Assembly (NCBI GenBank): GCA_902490405.1
Contig: CABUDS010000036.1
Span: forward strand, 1-16,964
Source: an uncultured Collinsella sp.
GTDB taxonomy: Bacteria; Actinomycetota; Coriobacteriia; Coriobacteriales; Coriobacteriaceae
Length of the DNA: 16,964 nt
Direction: 5' to 3'
Shown: positions 1-7,111 of the stretch, piece by piece
Numbering within the stretch: the first letter of the stretch is position 1
How the letters are laid out: each line of letters starts with the position of its first letter
The notes under the pieces: generated by a model
What the model was told of the DNA's origin: nothing
The model's database searches: none
Seen by the model: the letters and a program-made list of their open reading frames with translations, nothing else
Translations under genes and position numbers: made by a program

Positions 1-26
1 TGCTAAGAGGTCCAAGGAGGATCATC

Positions 27-803
27 ATGACTAAGTTCAGCCACGTCATCATCCGTCGTCCCGGCAAGTCCCTGAGCAATGGCATCACGAGCGCCCCCGA
101 GCTTGGCCAGCCCATCTACGAGCGCGCTATCGAGGAGCACTACGATTACGAGCATGCGCTCGAGCAGTGTGGCGTTGACGTGTCGGTGCTGCCGGCGCTT
201 GAGCAGTATCCCGACAGCTGCTTTGTCGAGGATCCGGCCGTTATCACTCGCTGCGGCGCCATCATTACCAACCCCGGCGCCGACAGTCGTAATGGCGAGA
301 AGGACGAAATCGAGCCGGTCGTCCGTCGCTTCTTTGACGACGAGCATGTCAAGCACATCGTTTCCCCCGGCACGCTCGACGGCGGCGACGTCATGATGGT
401 CGGCGACCACTTCTACGTCGGTCGCTCTGCTCGCACCAACGAAGAGGGTATCTGCCAGTTCTGCGAGATTCTCGAGGGCTGGGGCCTCGAGGGCTCCGAG
501 GTGCCTCTGGAGGAGGTCCTGCACCTCAAGACGGGCGTCAACTACATCGAGGACAACAACATGCTCGTCTCCGGTGAGTTCATCGATAAGCCCGATTTTG
601 CCCAGTACAACAAGATCGTCGTGCCCGAGGACGAGGCTTACGGCGCCAACTGCATCTGGGTCAACGGTACGGTTATCGTTGCCGAGGGCTATCCGACCGT
701 GCTTAAGGCCGTGCAGGATCTGGGCTACAAGACGCTCGTTGTCGACACCTCCGAGTATCGCAAGGTCGACGGTGGCCTCTCTTGCCTGTCGCTGCGCTTC
801 TAA
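27..803 (+). CDS. Dimethylargininase (DDAH)-family hydrolase
   Basis: A 258-residue soluble protein of the pentein (amidinotransferase/DDAH) superfamily. Family members hydrolyse N-omega-methylated arginines to citrulline plus methylamines; related enzymes act on arginine or citrulline. The full catalytic triad is visible: Asp118 in LDGGDV, His166 in HLKTG and Cys253 in GGLSCLSLRF. The guanidinium-binding motif FVEDPAV (residues 66-72) and two arginines likely to bind the substrate carboxylate (Arg88 in PGADSR, Arg136 in SARTN) are also present. Length fits the bacterial family (about 255 residues). The start is fixed by AAGGAGG at 14-20, 6 nt before the ATG. The next gene encodes a basic amino acid antiporter, which supports a role in arginine-type amino acid catabolism. 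The family call is firm. The substrate (ADMA, arginine or another guanidino compound) cannot be decided from sequence alone. The promoter lies outside the window. Confidence 0.88.
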   Translation: MTKFSHVIIRRPGKSLSNGITSAPELGQPIYERAIEEHYDYEHALEQCGVDVSVLPALEQYPDSCFVEDPAVITRCGAIITNPGADSRNGEKDEIEPVVRRFFDDEHVKHIVSPGTLDGGDVMMVGDHFYVGRSARTNEEGICQFCEILEGWGLEGSEVPLEEVLHLKTGVNYIEDNNMLVSGEFIDKPDFAQYNKIVVPEDEAYGANCIWVNGTVIVAEGYPTVLKAVQDLGYKTLVVDTSEYRKVDGGLSCLSLRF

Positions 804-838
804 AGCGGTCGCTGTACTAGTTTAATAATCGCTTGACC

Positions 839-880
839 GATGGCCCGGCACCCGATTCGGGACGTCCGGGCCATCTTTAT
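839..880 (+). terminator. Intercistronic hairpin, weak terminator or attenuator
   Basis: A perfect 10-bp stem (839-848 with 866-875, GATGGCCCGG/CCGGGCCATC) is followed by TTTAT. The loop contains a second small hairpin (CCCG 851-854 with CGGG 858-861). It lies between the hydrolase and the antiporter. The T-tract is short, and only about 30 bp remain before the next start codon. I therefore read it as a partial terminator that tunes read-through, or as an mRNA 3'-end stabiliser, rather than a full operon boundary. Confidence 0.7.
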
Positions 881-910
881 GCGGTTATTTGATTGAGGGG
901 GTGCACATAT

Positions 911-2374
911 ATGGCCTCTAAAACTTGTAACGACGAGATTATCGACCCCAATGGTCTGGATCTCTTTCGACTGACCATGATGGTCATCACTGCGAGCATT
1001 TGTGGCGGCATCTTTTCTCTTGCCGGCGATATGGCGGCAGGCGGAGCCAATACCGGCGCCGTTATCGTCTCGTGGGGAATTTGCTTCATTGGCGTCTTTG
1101 CGCTGATGATGGTGTTCAACGGTTTGTCTCAGGCTCGTCCCGACCTGACCGGCGGCATTTATGCATACGCTGCGGCTGGTTTTGGCGATTACGTTGGATT
1201 CAACTCCGCTTGGGGCTACTGGATCAGCGCATGCCTTTCCAACGTGAGCTTTGCACTTTTGCTGTTTAGCGCGCTTGGCTATTTCTTCCCTGCATTCGGC
1301 ACGGGCAACAATCTGCTTTCCATCATCTGTGCCAGCGTGTTTCTGTGGTTCCTTACCGCTCTCGTGCTTCGTGGCGTTAAGGAAGCTGCGGGCATTAACA
1401 CGATCGTCACCTTGGCGAAGTTGGTGCCGCTGGGGCTCTTTGTGCTGAGCATTGTGCTCCTGGGTAAGTTCGACGTCGATATCTTTATGGACAACTTCTG
1501 GGGCGAGCCGGCTGGCCCCGGCTTTGGCGAGCAGGTTGTCTCGACCATGATTGCCCTTGTCTGGGTCTTCACGGGCATCGAGGGCGCTGTCGTCATCTCG
1601 GGCCGTGCAAAGTATGTGCGCGATGTCGGTCGCTCGACGGCGCTTGGATTTGCAGCCGTGTTCACGCTGTATCTGATCATCTCGATGCTGTCGCTCGGCA
1701 TTATGCCGCGTGAGGAAATGGCACAACTTGCAACGCCCTCCATGGCGGGAATTCTTGAGTGCGCAATCGGTCCGGTTGGCGCAGCCATCGTAAACCTTGG
1801 CGTTATTCTCTCGCTGGTCGGTGCGATGCTGGGCTACGTCATCATTGCATCCGAGACGCCATTCGAGGCTGCACGTCAGGGCTCCTTCCCGCTGGCGTTT
1901 GCTAAGACAAACAAACATGACGCCCCGGTGGTAACGGTTCTTGTGAGCTCCGGCATCACGCAGCTTTTCCTGATTGTGTCGTATGTAGCGGCGAGCACCT
2001 ACCAGTTCTTCTATAGCTGCGCGGTCAACACGATTCTGGTTCCGTATGTCTGCTCGGCTGCCTATTACATGGTGATCGGCTGGAAGAACGAGCATTTGGA
2101 CGGGCCGCACGCGCCGAGTGTCGGCAAAGCACGCTTCTTTGGTACGCTCGGCTTTATCTACACGCTGTTCCTGGTGTGGTCGACGGGCCTCCAGGGCGTC
2201 ATGATCACGACGATCCTTTTTGCCCCAGCCATCCCCGTCTATATTCTGGGCGAGCGCGGCCGCGGCAAGCAGGTGCTTCCGCATCTGCACGACAAGCTGA
2301 TCGCAGCAGTGGTCATTGTCGTGGCAGTTATCTCGCTGTATCTGCACTTTGCCGGCATCGCGCCGATCGTCTAA
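911..2374 (+). CDS. APC-family basic amino acid antiporter (ArcD-like)
   Basis: A 487-residue integral membrane protein of the basic amino acid/polyamine antiporter branch of the APC superfamily, with about 12 hydrophobic segments. TM1 has the APC signature GGIF (residues 32-35). The following region carries the hallmarks of arginine/ornithine and lysine permeases (ARPDLTGGIYAYAAAGFGDY, then GFNSAWGYW and FSALGYFFPAFG). TM6 has WVFTGIEGAVVISGRA, also typical of this group. I chose ATG 911 because GAGGGGG at 895-901 is correctly spaced from it; a TTG at 893 would add six residues and has no ribosome binding site. The upstream DDAH-family gene suggests exchange of arginine, methylarginine, citrulline or ornithine across the membrane. 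The exact substrate pair is inference. Confidence 0.88.
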   Translation: MASKTCNDEIIDPNGLDLFRLTMMVITASICGGIFSLAGDMAAGGANTGAVIVSWGICFIGVFALMMVFNGLSQARPDLTGGIYAYAAAGFGDYVGFNSAWGYWISACLSNVSFALLLFSALGYFFPAFGTGNNLLSIICASVFLWFLTALVLRGVKEAAGINTIVTLAKLVPLGLFVLSIVLLGKFDVDIFMDNFWGEPAGPGFGEQVVSTMIALVWVFTGIEGAVVISGRAKYVRDVGRSTALGFAAVFTLYLIISMLSLGIMPREEMAQLATPSMAGILECAIGPVGAAIVNLGVILSLVGAMLGYVIIASETPFEAARQGSFPLAFAKTNKHDAPVVTVLVSSGITQLFLIVSYVAASTYQFFYSCAVNTILVPYVCSAAYYMVIGWKNEHLDGPHAPSVGKARFFGTLGFIYTLFLVWSTGLQGVMITTILFAPAIPVYILGERGRGKQVLPHLHDKLIAAVVIVVAVISLYLHFAGIAPIV

Positions 2375-2486
2375 GGCTACGGCGAGCTTCGTTGCTTGGT
2401 AGGCCGGCGGGCATCGCGTATCGATGCTGCTTGGCATTCCATAACTGATGTGGGTCTCTATTACGTGCCTTTGTGAGCGCCCACCA

Positions 2487-2525
2487 AGCCTGCGCAGGTG
2501 ACATTTGTTGCCAGCGCGGGCTTTT
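2487..2525 (+). terminator. Candidate terminator downstream of the antiporter
   Basis: AGCCTGCGC (2487-2495) pairs with GCGCGGGCT (2514-2522) with one G-T wobble, and TTT follows. It is 113 bp after the antiporter stop and just before a large palindromic repeat. Stem quality is good, but the T-tract is short (TTTT at 2522-2525). Positions 2375-2486 hold nothing else I can identify. Confidence 0.55.
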
Positions 2526-2527
2526 GC

Positions 2528-2593
2528 AGTTGCGGTGGAATAGTTCCTGTTTTACTGGTTAAAGCTTCAAACAGGAACTATTCCACCGCAACT
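2528..2593. repeat. Intergenic palindromic repeat, copy 1 (perfect 25-bp arms)
   Basis: The 25-nt arms 2528-2552 and 2569-2593 are exact reverse complements, separated by a 16-nt loop. The left arm begins AGTTGCGGTGGAATAG and ends TTCCTGTTT. The same element recurs at 6974-7040, so this is a dispersed family and not a one-off hairpin. The right arm is followed by TCGTTTT, so the RNA could act as a terminator. The size and lack of coding capacity also fit a REP or MITE-type element. Confidence 0.85.
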
Positions 2594-2608
2594 TCGTTTT
2601 GATTCGCT

Positions 2609-2705
2609 GGGGGACGGAGGAAGCGACGATCCGGAATCCACCTGCACGGTCGTCGCTCCGCATCCCGTCCGTTGGCGCAAATGGTGTCAAAAGTAATCTG
2701 TCCCC
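2609..2705. mobile_element. Small element bounded by short inverted repeats
   Basis: GGGGGACGGA at 2609-2618 and TCTGTCCCC at 2697-2705 form imperfect terminal inverted repeats (8 of 9 match). They enclose a 7-bp hairpin, GCGACGA (2623-2629) with TCGTCGC (2650-2656). There is no coding capacity. It starts 15 bp after the copy 1 palindrome. It could be a MITE or REP-like remnant; only one copy is visible in the window, so the assignment is tentative. The remainder up to 2835 holds no recognisable feature. Confidence 0.35.
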
Positions 2706-2835
2706 TTGCACGCTTGCTTCCCTTGCAGCAATCTGTTGATTGAACGTCATTGTGTGCTCGCGGTTTCTGGGCAAGCCGTCTCGCAGCAAAGTAGACTAGA
2801 TGGCCATTTCAAAAAGCCTACTCAGAGGAGGAGCC

Positions 2836-3156
2836 ATGCTCGAGGGTACGTATGTGGTTTCGGCCCAGACGCCGGTGGGGAGCAAGCGCGGCGAGGTGAC
2901 GTTTTCACATGGGGTGAACGGCGCGCTCAGGGCAGTACTAAACGTCAGAGGTCTCAATATCGCTCTCTCGGGTGCCCGCGCTGAGTGCGATTTCTTTGAG
3001 CTCTCGGGTACTATCTCCCACGTCTTGATGGGCAAGGCGCCCTTTACATGCACGGGGTCGGTTGAGGGTGATCGACTCACTGCTACCGCGCGGTCGGGTT
3101 CCATTTCGATCTCGCTGAGCGGTATGCGCAAAGAGCTTTCGGGGCGCATCGCATAA
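2836..3156 (+). CDS. Small protein of unknown function, predicted all-beta
   Basis: A 106-residue protein that I cannot assign to a named family. It has no signal peptide, membrane segment or cysteine cluster (two Cys only). The sequence is a run of short alternating strands with repeated Gly/Ser/Thr turns: GTYVVSAQTPVGSKRGEVTF near the N-terminus, a central ALNVRG-like strand series, then GKAPFTCTGSVEGDRLTATA and a final SGRIA. This pattern resembles small beta-barrel or lipocalin-like stand-alone domains that open with a 'TPxGxxxGxxTF' strand pair. That resemblance is from memory and weak. ATG 2836 is preferred because AGAGGAGG at 2824-2831 precedes it; the in-frame ATG at 2800 has no such site. 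It lies alone between two repeats and feoAB, and looks monocistronic. Confidence 0.6.
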   Translation: MLEGTYVVSAQTPVGSKRGEVTFSHGVNGALRAVLNVRGLNIALSGARAECDFFELSGTISHVLMGKAPFTCTGSVEGDRLTATARSGSISISLSGMRKELSGRIA

Positions 3157-3229
3157 AGTTTGCGCAGGTAAACATCGGTATTTGACTTTATAAAATAGTT
3201 CAGAGCGCTATCATTTGTCGTTACGAGTT

Positions 3230-3254
3230 GGTTAGCCCCGGTAAACGGTTAACC
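3230..3254. promoter_or_regulatory. Weak metal-regulator-like half-sites upstream of feoAB
   Basis: GGTTAGCC (3230-3237) matches the left half of the actinobacterial DtxR/IdeR box, and the palindrome GGTTAACC follows at 3247-3254. The right half of a full DtxR box is not conserved. The position, 24-48 bp upstream of the FeoAB start, is right for iron-dependent repression. The match is incomplete, so this is only a candidate. TTGACT at 3182 and TATCAT at 3209 are too far apart (21 bp) to call a standard promoter. Confidence 0.22.
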
Positions 3255-3277
3255 GCGTCTAACGAAAGGATGAGCGC

Positions 3278-5638
3278 GTGAAGCTCGATACACTCGAGAT
3301 TGGAAAGGACGCCGTTGTCGCATCGGTGGCATCGGACGACCAGGCACTCCGACAGCATATTTTGGACATGGGACTCACGCCGGGCACCGAAGTCACCATG
3401 ATGAAGTACGCTCCCATGGGCGACCCGCTCGAGATTCGCCTGCGTGGCTACGAGTTGACGCTGCGCAAGGACGATGCCGCACGCATTGAGCTCGTGGATG
3501 TGCACGACACCGATACCGGCCCGCGCGTTAACGCCGCAATCGGCACGACAGATCACCCGGCCCTGGGCGAGGGGACGTATTCGCCTCGTGCTGCCAAGAC
3601 GGCCGTGCCCGAGGGCGCGCCGCTGCACTTTGCCCTCGCCGGCAACCAAAACTGCGGCAAGACCACGCTGTTCAACCAGCTTACGGGCTCCAACCAGCAC
3701 GTCGGTAACTTTCCCGGCGTGACGGTCGACCGCAAGGACGGCACTATCCGTAACCACCCCGAGGCGAGCGTTACCGACCTGCCCGGCATTTACTCCCTGT
3801 CGCCGTACACGGGCGAGGAGATTGTGAGCCGCCAGTTTATCCTTGACGAGCATCCCGATGCCATCATCGACATCATCGACGCCACCAATATCGAGCGCAA
3901 CCTGTACCTGACGCTGCAGCTTATGGAGCTCGACTGCCCCATGGTCATCGCGCTCAACATGATGGACGAGGTGACGGCCAACGGCGGCGCCGTGGACGTC
4001 AACCTGCTCGAGAGCCTGTTGGGCGTGCCTGTTGTCCCCATTAGCGCTGCCCGCAACGAGGGCATCGGCGAGCTGGTGGATCATGCCTTGCACGTGGCGC
4101 GGTTCCGCGAGCGTCCCGGCCGCCTGGACTTTTGCGCGCCCGATGGCCCGGACGGCGGCGCGCTACACCGCTGCATCCACGGCATAGCCAACCTTATCGA
4201 GGACCATGCCGTGACGGCGCACATTCCGGTGCGTTTTGCGGCGACCAAGCTGGTTGAGGGCGACGAGCTGGTGACCGAGGCGCTTCACCTGGATCGCAAC
4301 GAGCTCGACGCTATCGAGCACATCATTACCCAGATGGAGGGCGAGGCCGGCACCGACCGCCTGTCCGCGCTGGCCGATATGCGCTTTAGCTTTATCGGCG
4401 ACGTGTGCGGGCGTTGCGTTGTCAAGCCGCACGAGAGCCGCGAGCACGTGCGCTCCGTCAAGATCGACCGCATCCTGACGGGTCGCTACACAGCCATTCC
4501 GGCGTTTCTGGTGATCATGGGCCTCGTCTTTTGGCTGACGTTTGGCGTGATCGGCGCGGCGTTGCAGGGGCTCATGGAGGACGGCATCGCTGCCATCATC
4601 GCCTCGGCCGATGCGGGCCTCAAGGCGTTCGGCACCAACGACGTAGTGCGCTCGCTGGCTGTCGACGGCGTGCTTACGGGCGTGGGCAGCGTGCTGACCT
4701 TCCTGCCGATTATCGTCGTGCTCTTTTTGTTCCTTTCCATTCTGGAAGACTCCGGATACATGGCACGCGTGGCCTTTGTTATGGATAAGGTACTGCGTCG
4801 CTTTGGCCTTTCGGGCCGCAGCTTCGTCCCCATGCTCGTCGGTTTTGGCTGCACCGTGCCGGCTATCATGTCGACCCGTACGCTCCCATCCGAGCACGAC
4901 CGCAAGATGACGGTCATGCTCACGCCGTTCATGAGCTGCTCGGCCAAGTTGCCGGTCTACGGTCTGCTGTGCGGGGCGTTTTTCCCGCAGGCGACAGTTC
5001 CCGCCATGGTCTCGCTCTATTTGATTGGCATTGCAGTCGGTTGCATCGCGGCTTTGGTGCTCAACCGCACGGCATTTAAGGGCGACCCGGTACCGTTTAT
5101 CATGGAGCTTCCCAACTATCGCCTGCCAAGCGTCAAGACGACGGTGATGCTGGCATGGGATAAGGCCAAGGACTTTATTACCAAGGCCTTTACCATTATC
5201 TTTGCCGCTACGGTGGTCATCTGGTTCCTGCAGACGTTCGACATCCGCTTTAATGTGGTCGCCGATCAGTCGCAGAGTCTGCTTGCCGGTCTGGGTAGCA
5301 TCATCGCGCCGGTGTTGGCCCCGCTCGGCTTTGGCGATTGGCGAGCATCCACGGCGCTCGTCACCGGACTTATCGCCAAGGAGAGTGTCATCTCGACCCT
5401 CACGGTGCTTTTGGGCGCGACCTCGCCCGCGGCACTGTCGACCATGTTTTCGCCGTTTACCGCTTATGTGTTCCTGGTCTTTACGCTGCTGTACCCGCCC
5501 TGCGTAGCGGCAATCGGCGCCGTCAAGAGTGAGCTGGGCGGACGCTACGCCGTTGCCGTGTTCGCGTTTCAGGTGACGGTCGCCTGGATCGTGGCGTTTG
5601 TCGTGCATTCGGCGGGCATATTGCTGGGGTTGGCTTAG
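3278..5638 (+). CDS. feoB: FeoA-FeoB fusion, ferrous iron transporter
   Basis: A 786-residue fusion. Residues 1-75 form a FeoA SH3-like domain (HILDMGLTPGTEV, then PLEIRLRGYELTLR). A linker of about 40 residues joins it to FeoB. The cytosolic G domain shows G1 GNQNCGKT (122-129), G2 GVTV with Thr149, G3 DLPG (167-170), G4 NMMD (227-230) and G5 SAARN (257-261). A helical guanine-dissociation-inhibitor-like region follows. The membrane part starts near residue 404. It includes the Gate motifs FMSCSAKLPVY (551-561, Cys554) and YPPCVAAI (739-746, Cys742), and GFGCTVPA near 522-529. FeoB takes up Fe(II) across the inner membrane in a GTP-dependent manner, and FeoA assists. The GTG start has AAAGGA at 3265-3270. 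No separate feoA or feoC is seen. A strong hairpin after the stop suggests a single-gene transcript. Confidence 0.96.
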   Translation: MKLDTLEIGKDAVVASVASDDQALRQHILDMGLTPGTEVTMMKYAPMGDPLEIRLRGYELTLRKDDAARIELVDVHDTDTGPRVNAAIGTTDHPALGEGTYSPRAAKTAVPEGAPLHFALAGNQNCGKTTLFNQLTGSNQHVGNFPGVTVDRKDGTIRNHPEASVTDLPGIYSLSPYTGEEIVSRQFILDEHPDAIIDIIDATNIERNLYLTLQLMELDCPMVIALNMMDEVTANGGAVDVNLLESLLGVPVVPISAARNEGIGELVDHALHVARFRERPGRLDFCAPDGPDGGALHRCIHGIANLIEDHAVTAHIPVRFAATKLVEGDELVTEALHLDRNELDAIEHIITQMEGEAGTDRLSALADMRFSFIGDVCGRCVVKPHESREHVRSVKIDRILTGRYTAIPAFLVIMGLVFWLTFGVIGAALQGLMEDGIAAIIASADAGLKAFGTNDVVRSLAVDGVLTGVGSVLTFLPIIVVLFLFLSILEDSGYMARVAFVMDKVLRRFGLSGRSFVPMLVGFGCTVPAIMSTRTLPSEHDRKMTVMLTPFMSCSAKLPVYGLLCGAFFPQATVPAMVSLYLIGIAVGCIAALVLNRTAFKGDPVPFIMELPNYRLPSVKTTVMLAWDKAKDFITKAFTIIFAATVVIWFLQTFDIRFNVVADQSQSLLAGLGSIIAPVLAPLGFGDWRASTALVTGLIAKESVISTLTVLLGATSPAALSTMFSPFTAYVFLVFTLLYPPCVAAIGAVKSELGGRYAVAVFAFQVTVAWIVAFVVHSAGILLGLA

Positions 5639-5679
5639 CTATTTATTGACGGCGCAACCCCTGTGTATTGAGTTGATTG

Positions 5680-5717
5680 CGGCCCCGCATCTGTTGCTGA
5701 CGGATGCGGGGCCGTTG
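5680..5717 (+). terminator. Terminator after feoAB
   Basis: A perfect 12-bp stem CGGCCCCGCATC/GATGCGGGGCCG (5680-5691 with 5703-5714) is followed by TTGCTAT. The T-tract is poor, but the stem is very stable. It lies 42 bp after the feoAB stop and merges with the candidate promoter of the next gene. Confidence 0.75.
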
Positions 5718-5726
5718 CTATATAAT
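5697..5726 (+). promoter_or_regulatory. Candidate sigma-A promoter of sotB
   Basis: An exact TATAAT at 5721-5726 has CTGACG at 5697-5702 as a -35 element with an 18-bp spacer (4 of 6 match). The spacer contains the 3' arm of the preceding terminator. A start near 5733 would leave about 30 nt of leader before the ATG at 5762. Confidence 0.55.
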
Positions 5727-5761
5727 CGCCCACCGCTCAGGACAATCGGAGAGGTTCCTAC

Positions 5762-6958
5762 ATGACTCAGGCAAGACAAGATGGCATCTCACTCAAGCAG
5801 TGGCTCCCGCTTATCGGGCTCGCCTGCTGTGCGTTCGTATTCAACACGTCGGAGTTCATGCCCATTGGCCTTCTGACTGATATCGCCGCGTCGTTTTCGC
5901 TCACCGAGGCCCAGGCAGGCATCATGATCTCGGTCTACGCCTGGGGCGTCATGCTGCTGTCGTTGCCGCTTATGGTGTTCGCCTCGCGCTTTGAGTTCAA
6001 GCGTATGCTGCTCGGCGTGCTTGCCGTGTTCTCGCTGGGTCAGTTCCTGTCCGCTGTGGCACCGACATATCCCATCCTGGTCTGTGCGCGCCTGGTGGTC
6101 GCCTGCGCGCACTCCGTGTTCTGGTCGGTCGCTTCGATCATAGCCTCGCGCCTGGTCGATACGCGTCATGGGGCGCTCGCCATCAGCATGATCGCCACGG
6201 GCTCGTCCATCGCGCAGATCTTCGGCCTGCCGATCGGTCGCGCCATCGGCCTGGCCGTGGGCTGGCGCATGACGTTTGCCGTGGTTGGAGCCTTCTCTGC
6301 CGCCGCGGTGGTGTACCAGGCAGCGGTGTTCCCGGTCATGCCGGCGGGCGAGCGCTTTACCGTCAAACAGCTGCCCGAGCTGCTCAAGAACCCGTTCCTG
6401 ATTGCGCTCTACGCGGTCACGGTCTTTATGGCGACCGGCTACTACGCGGGTTACAGCTATATCGAGCCCTTCCTGGCGCAGGTCGCGCACGTCGACGCAA
6501 GCGCCATCACCATGACGCTGACGGCGTTTGGCTGCTCCGGTCTGCTCGGAAGCTGGCTGTTCGGCCGACTGTTCGATGGGCATCGCTTTCCGTTCTTGGC
6601 TATCACGCTCTCCGGCGTGCCTGTGGCTCTGCTGCTCATGGGTCCGGTTGCACCGTCGCTCGTCGCCGTTCTCGCTGTTTGCGCGCTATGGGGCTGCTGC
6701 TCCACGGCCTTTAACGTGGCGTTCCAGGCCGAGCTCATCAAGTACACGCCGGCAGATTCGTCGGCCGTCGCCATGTCGATCTTCTCGGGCCTGTTTAACC
6801 TCGGTATCGGCACGGGCACCGCAATCGGCGGCGCCGTGGTTTCGGGTCCCGGTATCGCTTGGATTGGCTTTGCGGGCGGGGCGATTACCGTCGTGGGCGT
6901 CATCCTCGCCATCACCGTACTGTTCCCAGCCATACGCCGCGCAAAGCCCGTCGCCTAA
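5762..6958 (+). CDS. sotB: MFS efflux transporter, SotB-like
   Basis: A 398-residue major facilitator protein with 12 predicted hydrophobic segments. It matches the DHA1 drug:H+ antiporter group and most closely the sugar efflux transporter SotB (YdeA). Shared features are FNTSEFMPIGLLTDIA (residues 27-42, TM1), the TM2 segment GIMISVYAWGVMLLSLP, FWSVAS, IATGSS...FGLPIGR, GWRMTF, a SYIEPF motif at the start of TM7 and SGLFNLGIGTG near TM11. In enterobacteria the family exports arabinose, IPTG-like sugars and some drugs; substrates here are unknown. GGAGAGG at 5748-5754 sets the start. It stands alone, between a terminator/promoter pair and a palindromic repeat. The symbol rests on sequence recall, and a different DHA1 subgroup is possible. 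Confidence 0.82.
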   Translation: MTQARQDGISLKQWLPLIGLACCAFVFNTSEFMPIGLLTDIAASFSLTEAQAGIMISVYAWGVMLLSLPLMVFASRFEFKRMLLGVLAVFSLGQFLSAVAPTYPILVCARLVVACAHSVFWSVASIIASRLVDTRHGALAISMIATGSSIAQIFGLPIGRAIGLAVGWRMTFAVVGAFSAAAVVYQAAVFPVMPAGERFTVKQLPELLKNPFLIALYAVTVFMATGYYAGYSYIEPFLAQVAHVDASAITMTLTAFGCSGLLGSWLFGRLFDGHRFPFLAITLSGVPVALLLMGPVAPSLVAVLAVCALWGCCSTAFNVAFQAELIKYTPADSSAVAMSIFSGLFNLGIGTGTAIGGAVVSGPGIAWIGFAGGAITVVGVILAITVLFPAIRRAKPVA

Positions 6959-6973
6959 TCACGTCCCCTCATC

Positions 6974-7040
6974 AGCTGCGGTGGAATAGCTCCTGTTTAA
7001 GGCCTCTGAAGGCCCAAGCAGGAATTATTTCACCGCAACT
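6974..7040. repeat. Intergenic palindromic repeat, copy 2 (imperfect arms)
   Basis: The arms 6974-6998 and 7016-7040 match the copy at 2528-2593: 23 of 25 bases in the left arm and 22 of 25 in the right. All differences are transitions. The 17-nt centre differs completely from copy 1 and has its own small hairpin (AGGCC...GGCCC region, 7000-7014). The right arm is followed by TTATTTT, so it may terminate sotB, which otherwise has no terminator. In both copies a GGGGGA run follows soon after the right arm. Confidence 0.83.
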
Positions 7041-7111
7041 TATTTTGGGGGAGAGGATACAAGCCGGGCATACAATGGATATCGTTGTGTTGAGCTTACC
7101 GGGAGGTTGCT

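Noticed and set aside
800..2437. A 545-codon antisense frame over the antiporter (similar cases at 4163-5608 and 7040-8851)
   Set aside because: Same cause as above. The composition is rich in His, Arg, Asp and Gln with no domain, and the sense strand encodes well-supported proteins.
2559..2984. Open frames overlapping the repeats at 2528-2705 and the start of the small protein gene
   Set aside because: No ribosome binding site. They begin inside repeat elements, and the reading frame of 2836-3156 is better supported.
3182..3214. TTGACT and TATCAT as the feoAB promoter
   Set aside because: A spacing of 21 bp is too long for a standard sigma-A promoter. No better pair was found.
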